A DNA stretch of 64,000 bases from Haemonchus contortus (lineage: Eukaryota > Nematoda > Chromadorea > Rhabditida > Trichostrongylidae), in the NCBI GenBank assembly GCA_000469685.2, contig LS997563.1:617369-681368 (forward strand). Direction: 5' to 3'. Each line of letters starts with the position of its first letter. Position 1 is the first letter of the stretch. A program made the position numbers and the translations under genes. Of the stretch, positions 51,101 through 53,784 are shown one piece after another. The notes beneath the pieces were generated by a model, which was not told the DNA's origin, did not search any database, and was given only the letters and a program-made list of their open reading frames with translations.

Positions 51101-52149
51101 GGCAACGACCTTAACCTACTCCGCGTGTGCAGTGGTGCAGGGGATTGCCAAATGTTGACGCGGATTTGTCTAATATCAACTGTAGCTGGCTGTAGCTGAC
51201 TAGTTCTCACGATTCACAGAGGATGCCCTCATGAATCTGATCTACCTCATTGTCGCTAATGGCCATCAACATTGATATGTCAGGTGCTAGGTTTCGCGGT
51301 TCATCACGTTCCACATCGCCTGTAAAAACTTTAGTTGCTGTTTTGTAAATGTTCGGCACAACTCTTAAGTGCTGGGTGAGCATAAAGCAGAAACTGTAAT
51401 ATTCTTATTAAGGGAAGCGAAGGATATTTCTATGGGAGCCGGTCGTTTGGCGCGATGGGCGGAGTCGCGCCGCCCCAAATGGGCCTCAGAAGGAGCGCGC
51501 ACATCTCAGATCGAGTAATCTCCTGCTCTCCTCTCCTCTATAGATGATCGAATGGGCTTCTATCATCTATAGAGGAGAGGAGAGCAGAAGATTACGCGAT
51601 CTGAACGAGCTGAACGGCGCGATGGGCGGAGTCGCGCCGCCTCAAATAGGCGGCGCGACCCCGCCCATCGCGCCAAACGACATACACCCTATTTCTATTA
51701 AACCAAAGTACCTGCTACCACTCGGTGACTTTCACCTGTGCTGGCCATGTACTTTATGAGTATTATGGGTAGTAGGATAACAACAGTACATAGCACCTTT
51801 CACATACTTGTATGCTATGTAGCAGGCATGTTCGTGGAGTTTGCAATCTCATGCAGTGCGCATCCAATTTTCTCTGAGGGATTCTCGATGTGCTTATACA
51901 TAATCAAGGGAATTCGATGGCCTCTTTTTCCAGGAGCACACTGAGCAGGTGTTGGCCTCGCTGCGTAATCGCTCGTTTGAAGACCAAGCGGATGAATCGT
52001 GTGCACGGCACGAGGCAGGCGATCTGACGCGAACTGTATCGCGACTCTTGGCGAGAAATGCCGACTCGGTCAAAATGGCGAATATTGGTCGACCGACGAA
52101 GCCGAAAAACATCTTCGAAATGCGACTGCCACCAGCTTTCGCTTACTAA
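3369..52149 (+). CDS. efr-3: EFR3 homologue, 3' 16 exons of the gene (5' end outside window)
   Basis: EFR3 (Drosophila Rolling blackout, yeast Efr3) is a palmitoylated, armadillo/HEAT-like helical scaffold. It anchors the PI4KIIIalpha-TTC7-FAM126 complex at the plasma membrane to make PI4P. Exons, all with AG acceptor and GT donor: 3369-3494, 4387-4552, 6884-6988, 7047-7186, 7930-8082, 8606-8711, 8987-9153, 9621-9728, 17323-17462, 17553-17693, 20207-20306, 31900-32070, 32168-32350, 48169-48319, 48375-48472, 51934-52149. Phases match at every junction; total 2271 nt = 756 residues plus TAA. Family landmarks: EAMDQLL, SFVTFSNIEE.SPSYHR.YDFF, QHMDKIVPSILFNLQ, RCLREL, LDRHDN, KCSRAD, and the C-terminus EMRLPPAFAY. 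About 100 N-terminal residues of the family are missing and I found no exon for them between 559 and 3368. The middle/C-terminal linker (exons 13-16) is least conserved. Recognition is from family memory, not an alignment search. Confidence 0.95.
4387..4552 (+). CDS. efr-3: EFR3 exon b
   Basis: Carries the most diagnostic EFR3 block, TDSFVTFSNIEESSPSYHRQ then YDFFISKFSQMCH. I chose the acceptor at 4386 rather than the one at 4380 because it keeps the spacing seen in other EFR3 proteins (MEQLATDSF). The exon ends in phase 1 at the donor gtatgg (4553). Confidence 0.94.
4553..6883. other. EFR3 intron, no element recognised
   Basis: A 2.3-kb intron between exons b and c. No transposon ends, tandem repeats or conserved ORFs were recognised; open frames of about 100 codons (for example 5337-5636) look like chance. 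Confidence 0.5.
6884..6988 (+). CDS. efr-3: EFR3 exon c
   Basis: Phase 1 in, phase 1 out. Encodes GVVWKSVTDDLHPNIWEKQ followed by HMDKIVPSILFNLQET, matching the conserved NIW..QHMDKIVPSLLFNLQ segment of EFR3. Acceptor aattaag (6883), donor gtacaa (6989). Confidence 0.94.
7047..7186 (+). CDS. efr-3: EFR3 exon d
   Basis: Separated from the previous exon by a 58-nt intron. It encodes a variable linker and then SPRALSDRCLRELMGK, equivalent to the SPAELAERCLRELLGR segment of other EFR3 proteins. Acceptor ttcattag (7046) chosen because the nearer AG at 7025 gives an immediate stop. Confidence 0.92.
7930..8082 (+). CDS. efr-3: EFR3 exon e
   Basis: 51 codons, phase 0 to 0, acceptor ttttgcag and donor gtgagt. 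Encodes ASFGSLRAVMEPVLKHMDLH and ...FAIHVFKAIIYSIQSQNSYFVIQ, the helix pair conserved as FAIRCFKIIMYSIQ.Q.S..VIQ in EFR3. Confidence 0.95.
8141..8495 (+). repeat. Unclassified dispersed repeat, copy 1
   Basis: About 355 bp in the intron before exon f that is clearly related to 59143-59500 in the same orientation. Shared blocks include GCGGCATGCGGC, TTTTTCATTGG, CATCTTCCATCGC and GGCGGGT. No terminal inverted repeat or coding motif was seen, so the class is unknown. Confidence 0.75.
8606..8711 (+). CDS. efr-3: EFR3 exon f
   Basis: Begins ELINHLDSMSTADAVIRIGI, corresponding to the QLLGHLD...VRAGIVEVLS segment. Acceptor tttttaag (8605), donor gtgagc (8712), ends in phase 1. Confidence 0.93.
8987..9153 (+). 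CDS. efr-3: EFR3 exon g
   Basis: Phase 1 in, 0 out. Encodes GPLLLSIFNSLLKHLRTSVD and ...YQEALINAMGDFANALPDYQ, matching the FNTLLRQLR.S.D and AVIKTVGSFASTLP.YQ segments of EFR3. Acceptor attttcag. Confidence 0.94.
9621..9728 (+). CDS. efr-3: EFR3 exon h
   Basis: 36 codons, phase 0 to 0. Encodes VEMMMFTVGNIPNLGEKRVK and QGDEFLQHVLVKTLLK, matching the SEVILFIMSKVP...LKSLLQ region. Followed by a 7.6-kb intron that holds a Helitron-like element and an RTE-like remnant. Confidence 0.92.
10188..12242 (-). mobile_element. Helitron-like element, family A copy 1 (non-autonomous)
   Basis: Read on the - strand it starts TCCTACTTTATATAATTCGC at 12242, runs through (GT)n-type microsatellite, then ~128-bp minisatellite units (TTTGGTAGGAGTAC type), and ends with a GC-rich palindrome (10259-10278, cgcccggcttcgccgggcg on +) and ...CTGG at 10188 followed by T. 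This is the Helitron pattern: 5' TC, 3' hairpin plus CTRR, no TIR. The base before the 5' TC is T rather than A here. The terminal hairpin is disturbed by an A-rich stretch and CAGGG repeats (10192-10222). No Rep/helicase ORF. Confidence 0.75.
12157..12216. repeat. (AC)n-rich microsatellite in Helitron 5' region
   Basis: Imperfect CACA/GACA-type repeat directly inside the 5' end of the family A copy; equivalent tracts occur in the copies at 40226-40277 and 52396-52442. Confidence 0.85.
13370..14950 (+). pseudogene. RTE-like non-LTR retrotransposon reverse transcriptase, decayed
   Basis: Broken across at least four frames. Recognisable order: TGKSIRKARRNLAYYDTKMT (about 13415), DGTVTSS (13502) and YYSDLFDGH (13550) linker; PTSWKTSKAVLLNKG, RPICLLSV-like GPICLLSVNYNLFTRVIL and EQAGFREG of the RT fingers (13625-13812); LTFDLNKAF of palm motif A (about 13885), GVRQV..ISHKFS (14070), SSYVYLGREVNM (14310), then VVLPSLTYASE, EYVEKSRNRWAGHFM and WIPQDVKR. 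The YADD-containing region appears damaged around 14190 and no endonuclease domain was identified. This is the RTE/BovB-type layout common in hookworms. Confidence 0.85.
14953..15294 (-). pseudogene. IS630/Tc1-type transposase DNA-binding domain, frameshifted
   Basis: On the - strand, IPTIQKVIKRYRE is followed after a frameshift by DSVKDKPKRGRKVGASEDRT and ...ERSIKKMDKEQNLS. This is the paired-like helix-turn-helix with GRPR-like linker of Tc1/IS630 transposases. No DDE catalytic domain follows. It directly abuts the RTE remnant. Confidence 0.6.
15439..16530 (+). mobile_element. Helitron-like family C, copy 1 (boundaries uncertain)
   Basis: Starts TCCCTATATATCGCGCTCTC followed by CTGCC/TGTT simple repeat and TTCGTACAAAAATTCA, like the 5' modules of families A and B. 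The interior has ~115-bp units (GTTCTAG..GAGAAA.TGG.T.G) related to 18080-18560. The 3' end near 16530 has a weak GTGTT...AACAC hairpin but no clean CTRR, so the end is uncertain. Confidence 0.5.
15858..15884. repeat. (TA)n microsatellite
   Basis: Uninterrupted TA dinucleotide run of about 13 copies. Confidence 0.95.
17323..17462 (+). CDS. efr-3: EFR3 exon i
   Basis: Encodes VATKYRTAYLATVFTDSFLH and ...VRLGTQQIFHTLLDR, equivalent to VSTGF....LPSNFLDRLL and VLEILISFIDR. Acceptor gattcag (17322), donor gtgagg (17463), ends in phase 2. Confidence 0.93.
17553..17693 (+). CDS. efr-3: EFR3 exon j
   Basis: Phase 2 in and out. Begins RHDNLSHLSHLAYVLDVSDV and contains VEKCSRADQMFMRKH, matching L.VDKCSRQDTVFMKKH of EFR3. 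The donor at 17694 (gtttgt) was preferred over a later GT at 17708 because only it gives phase agreement with the next exon. Confidence 0.92.
17790..18715 (+). mobile_element. Helitron-like family C, copy 2 (3' end uncertain)
   Basis: Starts TCCTTACTATGTATGAAGCA after an A, then CTCGCGTCTGTCTCTGTCTG and TTTGTACAGAAATTCC. The internal units at 18080-18560 match those of 15760-16400. A GGG..CCC hairpin around 18670-18690 aligns with the end of copy 1. No transposition gene. Confidence 0.5.
19573..19842 (-). pseudogene. Truncated Tc3-like transposase N-terminus, second copy
   Basis: Nearly identical to 21423-21680. On the - strand it encodes MGRPRSLTAQDHRKVARMAS, then SRMTILRSIRSNARITREVM, the bipartite HTH region of a Tc1/Tc3 transposase. 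It stops before the catalytic domain and is flanked by unrelated DNA, so it is a fragment. A short TTCATCGAAATC-type repeat lies just left (19525-19570). Confidence 0.8.
20207..20306 (+). CDS. efr-3: EFR3 exon k
   Basis: Encodes AAILVADDANLQQHIDAIQC and TMSLLCIEVGFDE, matching the NVQKHYEALYGLLALISIELANEE helix of EFR3. Acceptor tttttcag. Followed by an 11.6-kb intron, the longest but one in the gene. Confidence 0.91.
20530..21970 (-). mobile_element. Tc3-like DNA transposon, degenerate
   Basis: After a TA dinucleotide the left end reads CAGTGCGTAACAAAAGTATG and contains GTGGACACC; the same core recurs ~180 bp inside at 20711-20731 and in inverse at 21841-21862. Long inverted repeats pair 20620-20731 with 21841-21950. 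Outer and inner transposase-binding sites about 180 bp apart is the arrangement known for C. elegans Tc3. The right outer site is missing, so the right boundary is approximate. Confidence 0.85.
20767..21614 (-). pseudogene. Tc3-like transposase (DDE), nearly intact
   Basis: Two exons on the - strand: 21614-21402 (HTH: MGRPRSLTAQDHRKVAPMAS) and 21327-20767, with a 74-nt intron (GTGAGA...TTTAG). The catalytic part shows IFSDEKKFNLDGPDGY (first Asp), FQHDNASVHASRS (second Asp) and SPVCNPIENLW (Glu, with PDL changed to PVC). An in-frame stop follows the QEYQEVL segment, so it is probably inactive. It ends in GTKEG. Confidence 0.88.
22780..22900 (+). mobile_element. SINE copy, tRNA-like head only
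   Basis: GGCGCACTTCAC...TTTCAAAACCCGGATTGATA...CTAGGCCAACCAAGCC aligns with the head of the SINE at 24750-25050. The internal GGTTGGCCTAGGC/GCCTAGGCCAACC also makes an inverted repeat (22803-22815 with 22853-22865). Confidence 0.6.
23145..23376 (+). mobile_element. Truncated mariner 5' end
   Basis: Starts with the same terminal repeat as the next element (TTAGGTTGATGCATAATTAT) after TATA. It matches the 5' part of the minus-strand copy, including the start of the transposase frame (KNHPYIREIRLYYFEKYRQV). No 3' end of its own is present before 23471. Confidence 0.75.
23471..24045 (-). mobile_element. Internally deleted mariner (cecropia/Hsmar1-type ends)
   Basis: 575 bp between TA duplications. 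Both ends read TTAGGTTGATGCATAATTAT inward; TTAGGTTG..GCA.AA.TATTGCGG is the Hsmar1/cecropia-type mariner terminus. On the - strand the N-terminal transposase part is visible (KNHPHIREIRLYYFEKDWRV, AQSFRDLRNF), then a deletion of the catalytic core, then the C-terminal part with RLTNKWETVLDVDGE (about 23550-23610). Non-autonomous. Confidence 0.85.
24750..25050 (+). mobile_element. tRNA-derived SINE
   Basis: The head carries box A-like TGTAGTGGCAAGTGG (24761) and box B GGTTCAAATCCC (24801) with a CGGG/CCCG T-stem. The body has GGTACCAGACTCGTCTGGGA, GGATAAAAGC, CATTGTATA and GTCGAGTGCTGGGGCGCATC. The body recurs at 39118-39335 (reverse) and 54340-54545. Confidence 0.75.
25700..25935 (-). mobile_element. 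Possible Helitron-like 5' end
   Basis: On the - strand, TCGCTCTATATATAAAGCGG is followed by GTGTGTCTGTTTG, resembling the 5' modules of families A-C. No 3' end was found. Weak. Confidence 0.3.
26114..26190. repeat. Imperfect hairpin with GC palindrome at its centre
   Basis: Arms CGCACAATGCTTCGTCGTCA.. and its near-complement around 26166-26190 flank the perfect 16-bp palindrome CGCTGCGCGCGCAGCG (26147-26162). Likely a short MITE or fold-back remnant. Confidence 0.7.
26351..26737. mobile_element. Foldback MITE, GGNACTATT family, 387 bp
   Basis: Arms of about 150 bp. Left end GGCACTATTTACCTTTTACT pairs with the right end ...AAAGGGTGAATAGTGCC. Flanks are TTACTTTCC (26342-26350) and TTACTTTCT (26738-26746), a 9-bp target duplication with one mismatch. 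Internal TTTCTATCGAATTTTT and AGAAGATGAAAC occur in both arms. The ends resemble the element at 31138-31585. Confidence 0.85.
27060..28125. repeat. Compound inverted repeats of an unclassified family
   Basis: 27130-27300 pairs with 27840-27995 in inverse (GTTACTAATTCAAGTTAGCG and GCGCTTTGTTT shared). 27287-27330 pairs with 27505-27565. 27709-27738 and 27793-27823 (GACAAAGGGCAC, AAAACCATCCGATC) form a further hairpin. 28022-28125 has a reverse copy at 29985-30110. Probably rearranged PLE or MITE material, since a hammerhead-like motif sits inside. Confidence 0.6.
27667..27702 (-). ncRNA. Hammerhead-ribozyme-like motif 1
   Basis: Minus strand: GGCU / CCGAUGA / A / GGUG-AAGG-CACC / GAA / AC-GU / C / AGCC. 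Stem I GGCU-AGCC, stem II GGUG-CACC, a 2-bp stem III (AC/GU) without loop, and a cleavage triplet GUC are all in place. The core has C instead of U at the second position of CUGANGA, and one extra A before stem II. Small hammerheads of this kind are known from Penelope-like elements. Structure inferred by eye. Confidence 0.55.
28259..28293 (-). ncRNA. Hammerhead-ribozyme-like motif 2
   Basis: Minus strand: GGU / CUGACGA / A / GGCAU-UAU-AUGCC / GAA / AG-CU / C / ACC. The consensus core CUGANGA...GAA is intact. Stem I is GGU-ACC, stem II is GGCAU-AUGCC, stem III AG/CU, predicted cleavage after CUC. It lies ~165 bp downstream (minus strand) of the PLE coding remnant at 28456-28855, as expected for a PLE-borne ribozyme. 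Confidence 0.65.
28456..28855 (-). pseudogene. Penelope-like element, GIY-YIG endonuclease end
   Basis: The minus-strand frame contains C..KYVGETARPLKIRLDEHRRA, the core of the GIY-YIG endonuclease that follows the reverse transcriptase in Penelope-like elements. Upstream, after a frameshift near 28730, a cysteine-rich CxxCTSEKICELQGTVYLI-like segment can be read. The C-terminal tail ends KPEINAKEEMRDLLRLIT with a stop at 28456. The RT domain is absent. Confidence 0.8.
29028..29100 (+). ncRNA. tRNA-like sequence, probably a SINE head
   Basis: Folds as a tRNA by eye: acceptor GCCTCGG/CCGAGAC (one mismatch), D-stem GTGT/GCAC, anticodon arm GTCC-CCGGAAA-GGAC, perfect T-arm ACGGG-TTCAAGT-CCCGT. 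Position 33 is C, position 26 is missing, and a GGA (Ser) anticodon would need a long variable arm, so it is not a functional tRNA. An ATT-rich tail (29133-29150) follows. 28913-28934 repeats its 5' flank in inverse (CCGAGGCCCCGCTTGCCCTC). Confidence 0.65.
29985..30170 (-). repeat. Inverted copy of the 28022-28125 repeat
   Basis: Shares CCTTCCTCGCCCATCCA and CCTCCCTTAATTGGTTGGCTG with 28040-28110 in inverse, and TCTCCATGGCA-type sequence with 27085-27105. It carries a 15-C homopolymer at 30030-30044. Confidence 0.7.
30171..31129. other. Intron DNA, nothing recognised
   Basis: No transposon ends or tandem repeats seen. A 76-codon open frame at 30644-30874 has no recognisable family and is probably chance. 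Confidence 0.5.
31138..31585. mobile_element. Foldback MITE, GGNACTATT family, 448 bp
   Basis: Flanked by a perfect 8-bp direct repeat CAATTTGC (31130-31137 and 31586-31593). Ends GGTACTATTCTACTATTACA and its complement. Arms of about 130 bp are nearly identical, with GATGCCCTGATAACGAATAT in both. The centre is stacked with TTGGCGCCAA palindromes. An 8-9 bp duplication and GG-start ends would fit the Merlin group; hAT is an alternative. No transposase. Confidence 0.9.
31900..32070 (+). CDS. efr-3: EFR3 exon l
   Basis: 57 codons, phase 0 to 0. Encodes TLIELFRLAFALQSLAVDNL and ...LHNLVAKYMNLAAQLMANPS, matching VDLIRLVLAVQ and ALGAAYLNLISQL. Acceptor cttttcag, donor gtgaga. Confidence 0.94.
32168..32350 (+). 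CDS. efr-3: EFR3 exon m
   Basis: 61 codons, phase 0 to 0. Starts VVACRARGPVGLNLLADEEQ and ends ...EVDGMLFDRNSVADCLK, where the end corresponds to DGVVIELLFRQSKISEVL. An internal gtgagc (32240) could serve as an alternative donor, but the ORF is open throughout. Followed by a 15.8-kb intron. Confidence 0.88.
32499..32644. repeat. Short foldback (MITE-like)
   Basis: GGGTTTCCTCTTAAGACTAA at the left pairs with GAGTCTTATAAGGAAACCC at the right; arms of about 28 bp, total 146 bp. It starts about 150 bp after EFR3 exon m. No clear target duplication. Confidence 0.7.
33640..34690 (-). pseudogene. Penelope-like element copy (RT end plus GIY-YIG)
   Basis: Minus strand. The segment around 34500-34580 matches the post-YIDD region of the other copy (CAATCTGAGCGGATAAAAGTTACTC). 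Then come KRAVVKSMFRTAE (34385-34420), VPFIPDGVSIFIRKC-like, NLKPVRNRLYGRTCATPKWV, EGDCNVAGAVYKIMC and the GIY-YIG remnant CGTARPLLVRIKEH (about 33930-33975). GIY-YIG catalytic residues are partly lost (YIGET reads ICLCGT). Several frameshifts. The downstream noncoding part matches 37794-37930. Confidence 0.85.
35285..35640 (+). pseudogene. mariner transposase C-terminal fragment
   Basis: VHHDNARPFAARIRRETLAR (second catalytic Asp) and PPYSPDLAPSDYLLFLGLED (third Asp region, D34D type) are typical of mariner. After a frameshift near 35575, RWEKVILAERDFQNKL completes the C-terminus with a stop near 35632. The N-terminal half is absent. The following AACCTAACC may be a remnant of the end repeat. 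Confidence 0.88.
35980..36510 (+). pseudogene. Penelope-like element RT, 5' part of a split copy
   Basis: Contains APTLDTAFVTKLEVRILERL, then after a frameshift the RT motif C box CRYIDDRIIVCFTQDE (36293-36340), then PLKALSERIKVTQK and DWLPFLN. This order is typical of PLE reverse transcriptase. The upstream fingers domain is not readable. The copy is cut at 36508-36511 by a TTAA-flanked MITE and continues at 37167. Confidence 0.85.
36512..37162. mobile_element. piggyBac-like MITE inserted in the PLE
   Basis: 651 bp bounded by TTAA on both sides (36508-36511, 37163-37166). Terminal repeats CACGTTGACGACA...TTGTCGTCAACGTG. Subterminal GACACATATGTCCCGCG has a partner in the right arm (GCGGGACGTATGTGTCC). 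TTAA targeting is the piggyBac hallmark. No transposase is present. Confidence 0.85.
37167..37960 (+). pseudogene. Penelope-like element, 3' part of the split copy
   Basis: Continues the ORF after the MITE: KRAVVGSVFRTAAEVCSSES (37190-37250), then RPLVRNRLYGRTCATPNC (37505-37555), GDCNVWSA-like and a ruined GIY-YIG region (TARPLYKLI, 37630-37650). Homologous over its length to 33640-34400 in the opposite orientation, including noncoding GCATTCTGCGTCGCTCA-type sequence near 37910-37925. Confidence 0.83.
39118..39335 (-). mobile_element. SINE copy lacking its tRNA-like head
   Basis: In reverse it matches the body of 24750-25050: GGTACCAGACCCGTCTGGGA, GGATAAAAGC, CATTGTATA, GTCGAGTGCGAGGGCGCATC, and TGATTAACGCC. 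The head with box A/B is missing or too diverged. Confidence 0.7.
39396..40278 (-). mobile_element. Helitron-like element, family A copy 2, 5' end overrun by (TATG)n
   Basis: Minus strand 3' end ...CCGACTGG at 39396, followed by T. The hairpin CCCGGCGTTAACCGGG (39409-39424) is 11 nt upstream. Further in is CGCCCGGCGAAACCGGGCG and then ~128-bp minisatellite units at 39760-40220. The 5' terminus expected after the (AC)n tract (40226-40277) is replaced by the TATG array. Confidence 0.8.
40278..41570. repeat. (TATG)n microsatellite, about 1.1 kb pure
   Basis: Nearly perfect TATG repeat from 40278 to about 41380 with few interruptions (40332, 40450, 40573-40605, 40672, 41362), then degraded TATG/TGTA sequence to 41570. 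Open frames reading (MYVC)n are a by-product and not proteins. Confidence 0.97.
41573..42449 (+). mobile_element. Helitron-like element, family B copy 2
   Basis: Starts TCCTGCTTACTTATTAGGGC, then GTCTGTC-rich sequence, a unique segment (41640-42090) shared in inverse with 44570-45000, ~128-bp minisatellite units (42100-42340), and the 3' end hairpin ACGCACGC-GAGA-GCGTGCGT followed by AGCCGC and CTGG (42446-42449), then T. It sits inside TATG-rich DNA on both sides. No coding capacity. Confidence 0.82.
42476..42848. mobile_element. Tc1-type MITE, 373 bp
   Basis: TA duplications at 42474-42475 and 42849-42850. Inverted ends CAGTAGCGCCCAAAAGTC and (complement of right) CAGTACCGCTCAAAAGTC, 16 of 18 matching. 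No ORF. A solo right end of the same family lies at 54745-54838 (CGCGCGATTTGCTCCTCT shared). Confidence 0.85.
43954..45219 (-). mobile_element. Helitron-like element, family B copy 1
   Basis: Minus strand: 5' end TCCTACTTACTATAAAGCGC (from 45219, preceded by A), then (GTCT)n microsatellite, a unique segment, ~128-bp minisatellite units (44050-44560), the segment AGCCCCTAGCGCGCGC, hairpin GCGCGAGAGCGTGC-type stem, and CTGG at 43954 followed by T. Overall layout identical to the copy at 41573-42449. Confidence 0.85.
44985..45195. repeat. (GACA)n microsatellite
   Basis: About 50 GACA/CAGA units with a few GTCA interruptions toward the right end. It lies just inside the 5' end of Helitron-like copy B1 and creates long spurious open frames (DRQT, CLSV repeats). 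Confidence 0.95.
45224..45328. repeat. Long near-perfect hairpin
   Basis: Arms of 48-49 nt (ATTGCTCAATTGCTTTCAA..TTGCTTGTGATCATATA.AGTACTT) around an 8-nt loop, with two mismatches. It starts four bases from the 5' end of Helitron-like B1, which therefore inserted at the foot of this palindrome. Confidence 0.88.
46405..46452. repeat. Perfect 22-bp hairpin
   Basis: AGCAATTCACAACATTGGAGAA, loop GATA, then the exact complement. Located in the EFR3 intron. A minimal MITE or a small-RNA precursor; nothing decides between them. Confidence 0.88.
46640..47970 (-). mobile_element. Helitron-like family A, copy 5 (3' end not found)
   Basis: The right end reads, on the - strand, TCCTACTCTATATAATTCGC then TAAGTGTGTCTG after an A (from 47970). 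The interior holds GTTATCA/CTTATCAG-type repeat units also found in family A copy 1 (11450-11930). I could not place the CTGG end; the left limit given is where the repeat units stop. Confidence 0.55.
48169..48319 (+). CDS. efr-3: EFR3 exon n
   Basis: Starts after a pyrimidine-rich acceptor (ccctctag, 48168), phase 0, and ends in phase 1 at donor gtgagc (48320). Encodes a weakly conserved linker with DDVSVDLSVEWTPPASARQ then SRRNTIFSVSASNF; SRRNTIFSVS resembles the RRSIGETISLQ segment. The assignment relies on phase, strand and order. Confidence 0.8.
48375..48472 (+). CDS. efr-3: EFR3 exon o
   Basis: Joined by a 55-nt intron to the previous exon; phase 1 in, 0 out. Encodes NSGIGILPLTVAALRQYANA followed by the charged PLDGMEEERKEK, continued by EHTEQV in the last exon, like the EEQERERRRQVVEKF region of EFR3. 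Donor gtgagt. Confidence 0.82.
48845..50813. mobile_element. Giant foldback element with TA duplication
   Basis: TA at 48843-48844 and 50814-50815. Ends CAGTACTCGCCGTAAGAACT and complement. The left arm is 48845-49081 plus 49606-50000; the right arm is 50170-50813. Arms are strongly similar (for example GCAATCACTTTTCGGATGGA, GAGCAATTTTGCTCCGGAAC in inverse). CAG ends and TA target indicate Tc1/mariner-type mobilisation. No transposase. Confidence 0.88.
49082..49605. mobile_element. 524-bp insertion in the left arm of the foldback
   Basis: Absent from the right arm, which reads GGTGCACGCATTAGTGCTT where the left arm reads ...GTGCACGC, insert, CACGC TTTAGTGCTT. The repeated CACGC (49077-49081, 49601-49605) looks like a 5-bp target duplication. 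The insert begins TATACTGAAAACTTCAGTAT and has no obvious inverted ends; class unknown. Confidence 0.7.
51443..51680. mobile_element. GC-rich foldback MITE, 238 bp
   Basis: TCGTTTGGCGCGATGGGCGG at the left pairs with the complement at 51661-51680. The central arms CTGCTCTCCTCTCCTCTATA / its complement surround ATGATCGAATGGGCTTCTAT. No clear target duplication. It lies ~250 bp upstream of the last EFR3 exon. Confidence 0.8.
51934..52149 (+). CDS. efr-3: EFR3 terminal exon
   Basis: Acceptor tttttccag. 71 codons plus TAA (52147-52149). Begins EHTEQVLASLRNRSFEDQAD and ends KPKNIFEMRLPPAFAY, matching the family terminus YEMKFPDLCVY. I saw no clear AATAAA in the ~220 bases before the Helitron-like element at 52368. 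Confidence 0.93.
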   Translation, partial: EHTEQVLASLRNRSFEDQADESCARHEAGDLTRTVSRLLARNADSVKMANIGRPTKPKNIFEMRLPPAFAY

Positions 52150-52367
52150 TAGTAAGATTTGGAGAAGACGGGTTCAGGTTAGTCAGTGTTATGTTTTTAA
52201 GCTGCGATCATCGATGAACTTTTTAAATATAGATAACGATGATAATCTCATTGTCAGTAGCAATCGAAAGCATATTAAGTCCTCATAGTGGCCCTTCAAA
52301 GAAACACAGTTCGTGATAATTTTGAGGTGTCCAGTTTTAGACGATTAATGAAAGTGATAGTCTAGAA

Positions 52368-53784
52368 TCCTACTTTATATAATTCGCTAAGTGTGTCTGT
52401 TGGTGTGTCGGTGTGTTTGTGTGTGTGTCGGTGTGTGTGTTTGACCGGAAATTCATATCCCCTGTTCCCGTGGACCTAGAAAGCTCAAATTTGGTAGGAG
52501 TAAGGGGGGCAGCATGGGAACACTTATGGCAGGTGGTAGGACCAGACTCCGTCCACGGGGGGCAGTGCGTGCGCGGTAGAAATTTTGGACCGTAAATTCA
52601 TAACTCCTGTTTACGTGGACCCAGAGCTTTCGAACTTGGTAGGAGCACAGGCGACAGGACGGGAACACTTATGGTGAGTGGCAGGACCGAAATCCGTGCA
52701 CAGCGGGTGGGGTTTTGCGCCGCAATATTCAATTTGGCCCTAGGGCATTCAAACTTGGCAAGAGTACAGGCGGCGGGATGGGAACATTTATCGTAGGGGG
52801 AGGACCGGACCCCTCTTATAGAAGGCGAAGTTTGCTCCAAAGATTTCAGTTTGCCTCTAGGGCGTTCAAACTTGGTAGGAGGCAGCATGGGAACACCTAT
52901 GGTGAGTAGTAGGGCCGGACAATGCCCCCTAGGGACGGGTTTCCGCGAAACAAATTAGTGGAAATCCATAACTCCTGATCCCGTGGACTTGAAGAGCAAA
53001 ATCAGTAGGAGGAGGCAGGATGGAAACACTGACAATAGAAGAGGCCTTAGAGAAGAAGATCCACTCACCAATCGCCTCCTAACGCCTTTGTTATTTCCGA
53101 TCTAGCTTTGACTTTTTGATATGTTTCATTCGACAAGAAAGGTAAGTGGTGTGATTATAAGGAGATGAATTTGGTTCACTTCCTGCTATCATATTGCGAC
53201 CGCCACCCAACAGAGTTTGCGATAAAGTGAAAGATCACGGTTTCTCTTTGCTTTGACATCATTCTTGGCAAAATTTATCCGACCGCTAATAATGTTGGAT
53301 TCACCGTTAATGATGTATCTGTAGAGAAGAGGAGGTACATCTTTGAAGGCATTTGATAGCCTATACTCTCGCTCAGCAAAAAAGCGAAATAATATACTGA
53401 AAAGGGGGAATTTCATTAATTCGATATTTTTCGGGCAAAGTCCCTTTGTCCCTAGAAGGAGGAGAGCCCTTGATGATGGCATTGAGGAACATTGATGGTA
53501 GCTAAAATATTAGCCTCAGCCGCGGTGAAGTCTCTGAATACTATTTTTCTCTGAATAATCGCCTTTGTGTGTGTTCTACTCGGACACAGCGAAGATGGCT
53601 TACAGGAAGAATCGCTCCCTGTTTCGGAGCTAATTCTTAGGGTGTAGAGCTTTCTAAGAAAAAGGAGAATCCGAATTATTATTTACGCATAGCAAATTTC
53701 TCACAGAAGGGAGGAGCGCCCGGCGTAGCCGGGCGAACCCGTAAGAAGGAGGAGAGCCTGGCGTTAGCCGGGCGATCCGGCTGG
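52368..53784 (+). mobile_element. Helitron-like element, family A copy 3
   Basis: 5' end TCCTACTTTATATAATTCGC after A (52367); (GT)n tract; ~128-bp minisatellite units (52450-53000); unique segment; CGCCCGGCGTAGCCGGGCG palindrome (53718-53736); terminal hairpin CCTGGCGTTAGCCGGG and ...CCGGCTGG ending at 53784, then T. The most complete family A copy. It lies 218 bp downstream of the EFR3 stop codon. Confidence 0.88.

Larger units (their letters stand above)
48473..51933. other. 3.5-kb last intron of EFR3
   Basis: Mostly the 2-kb foldback (48845-50813) plus the small foldback 51443-51680. 50820-51430 holds no recognised feature. Confidence 0.7.
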
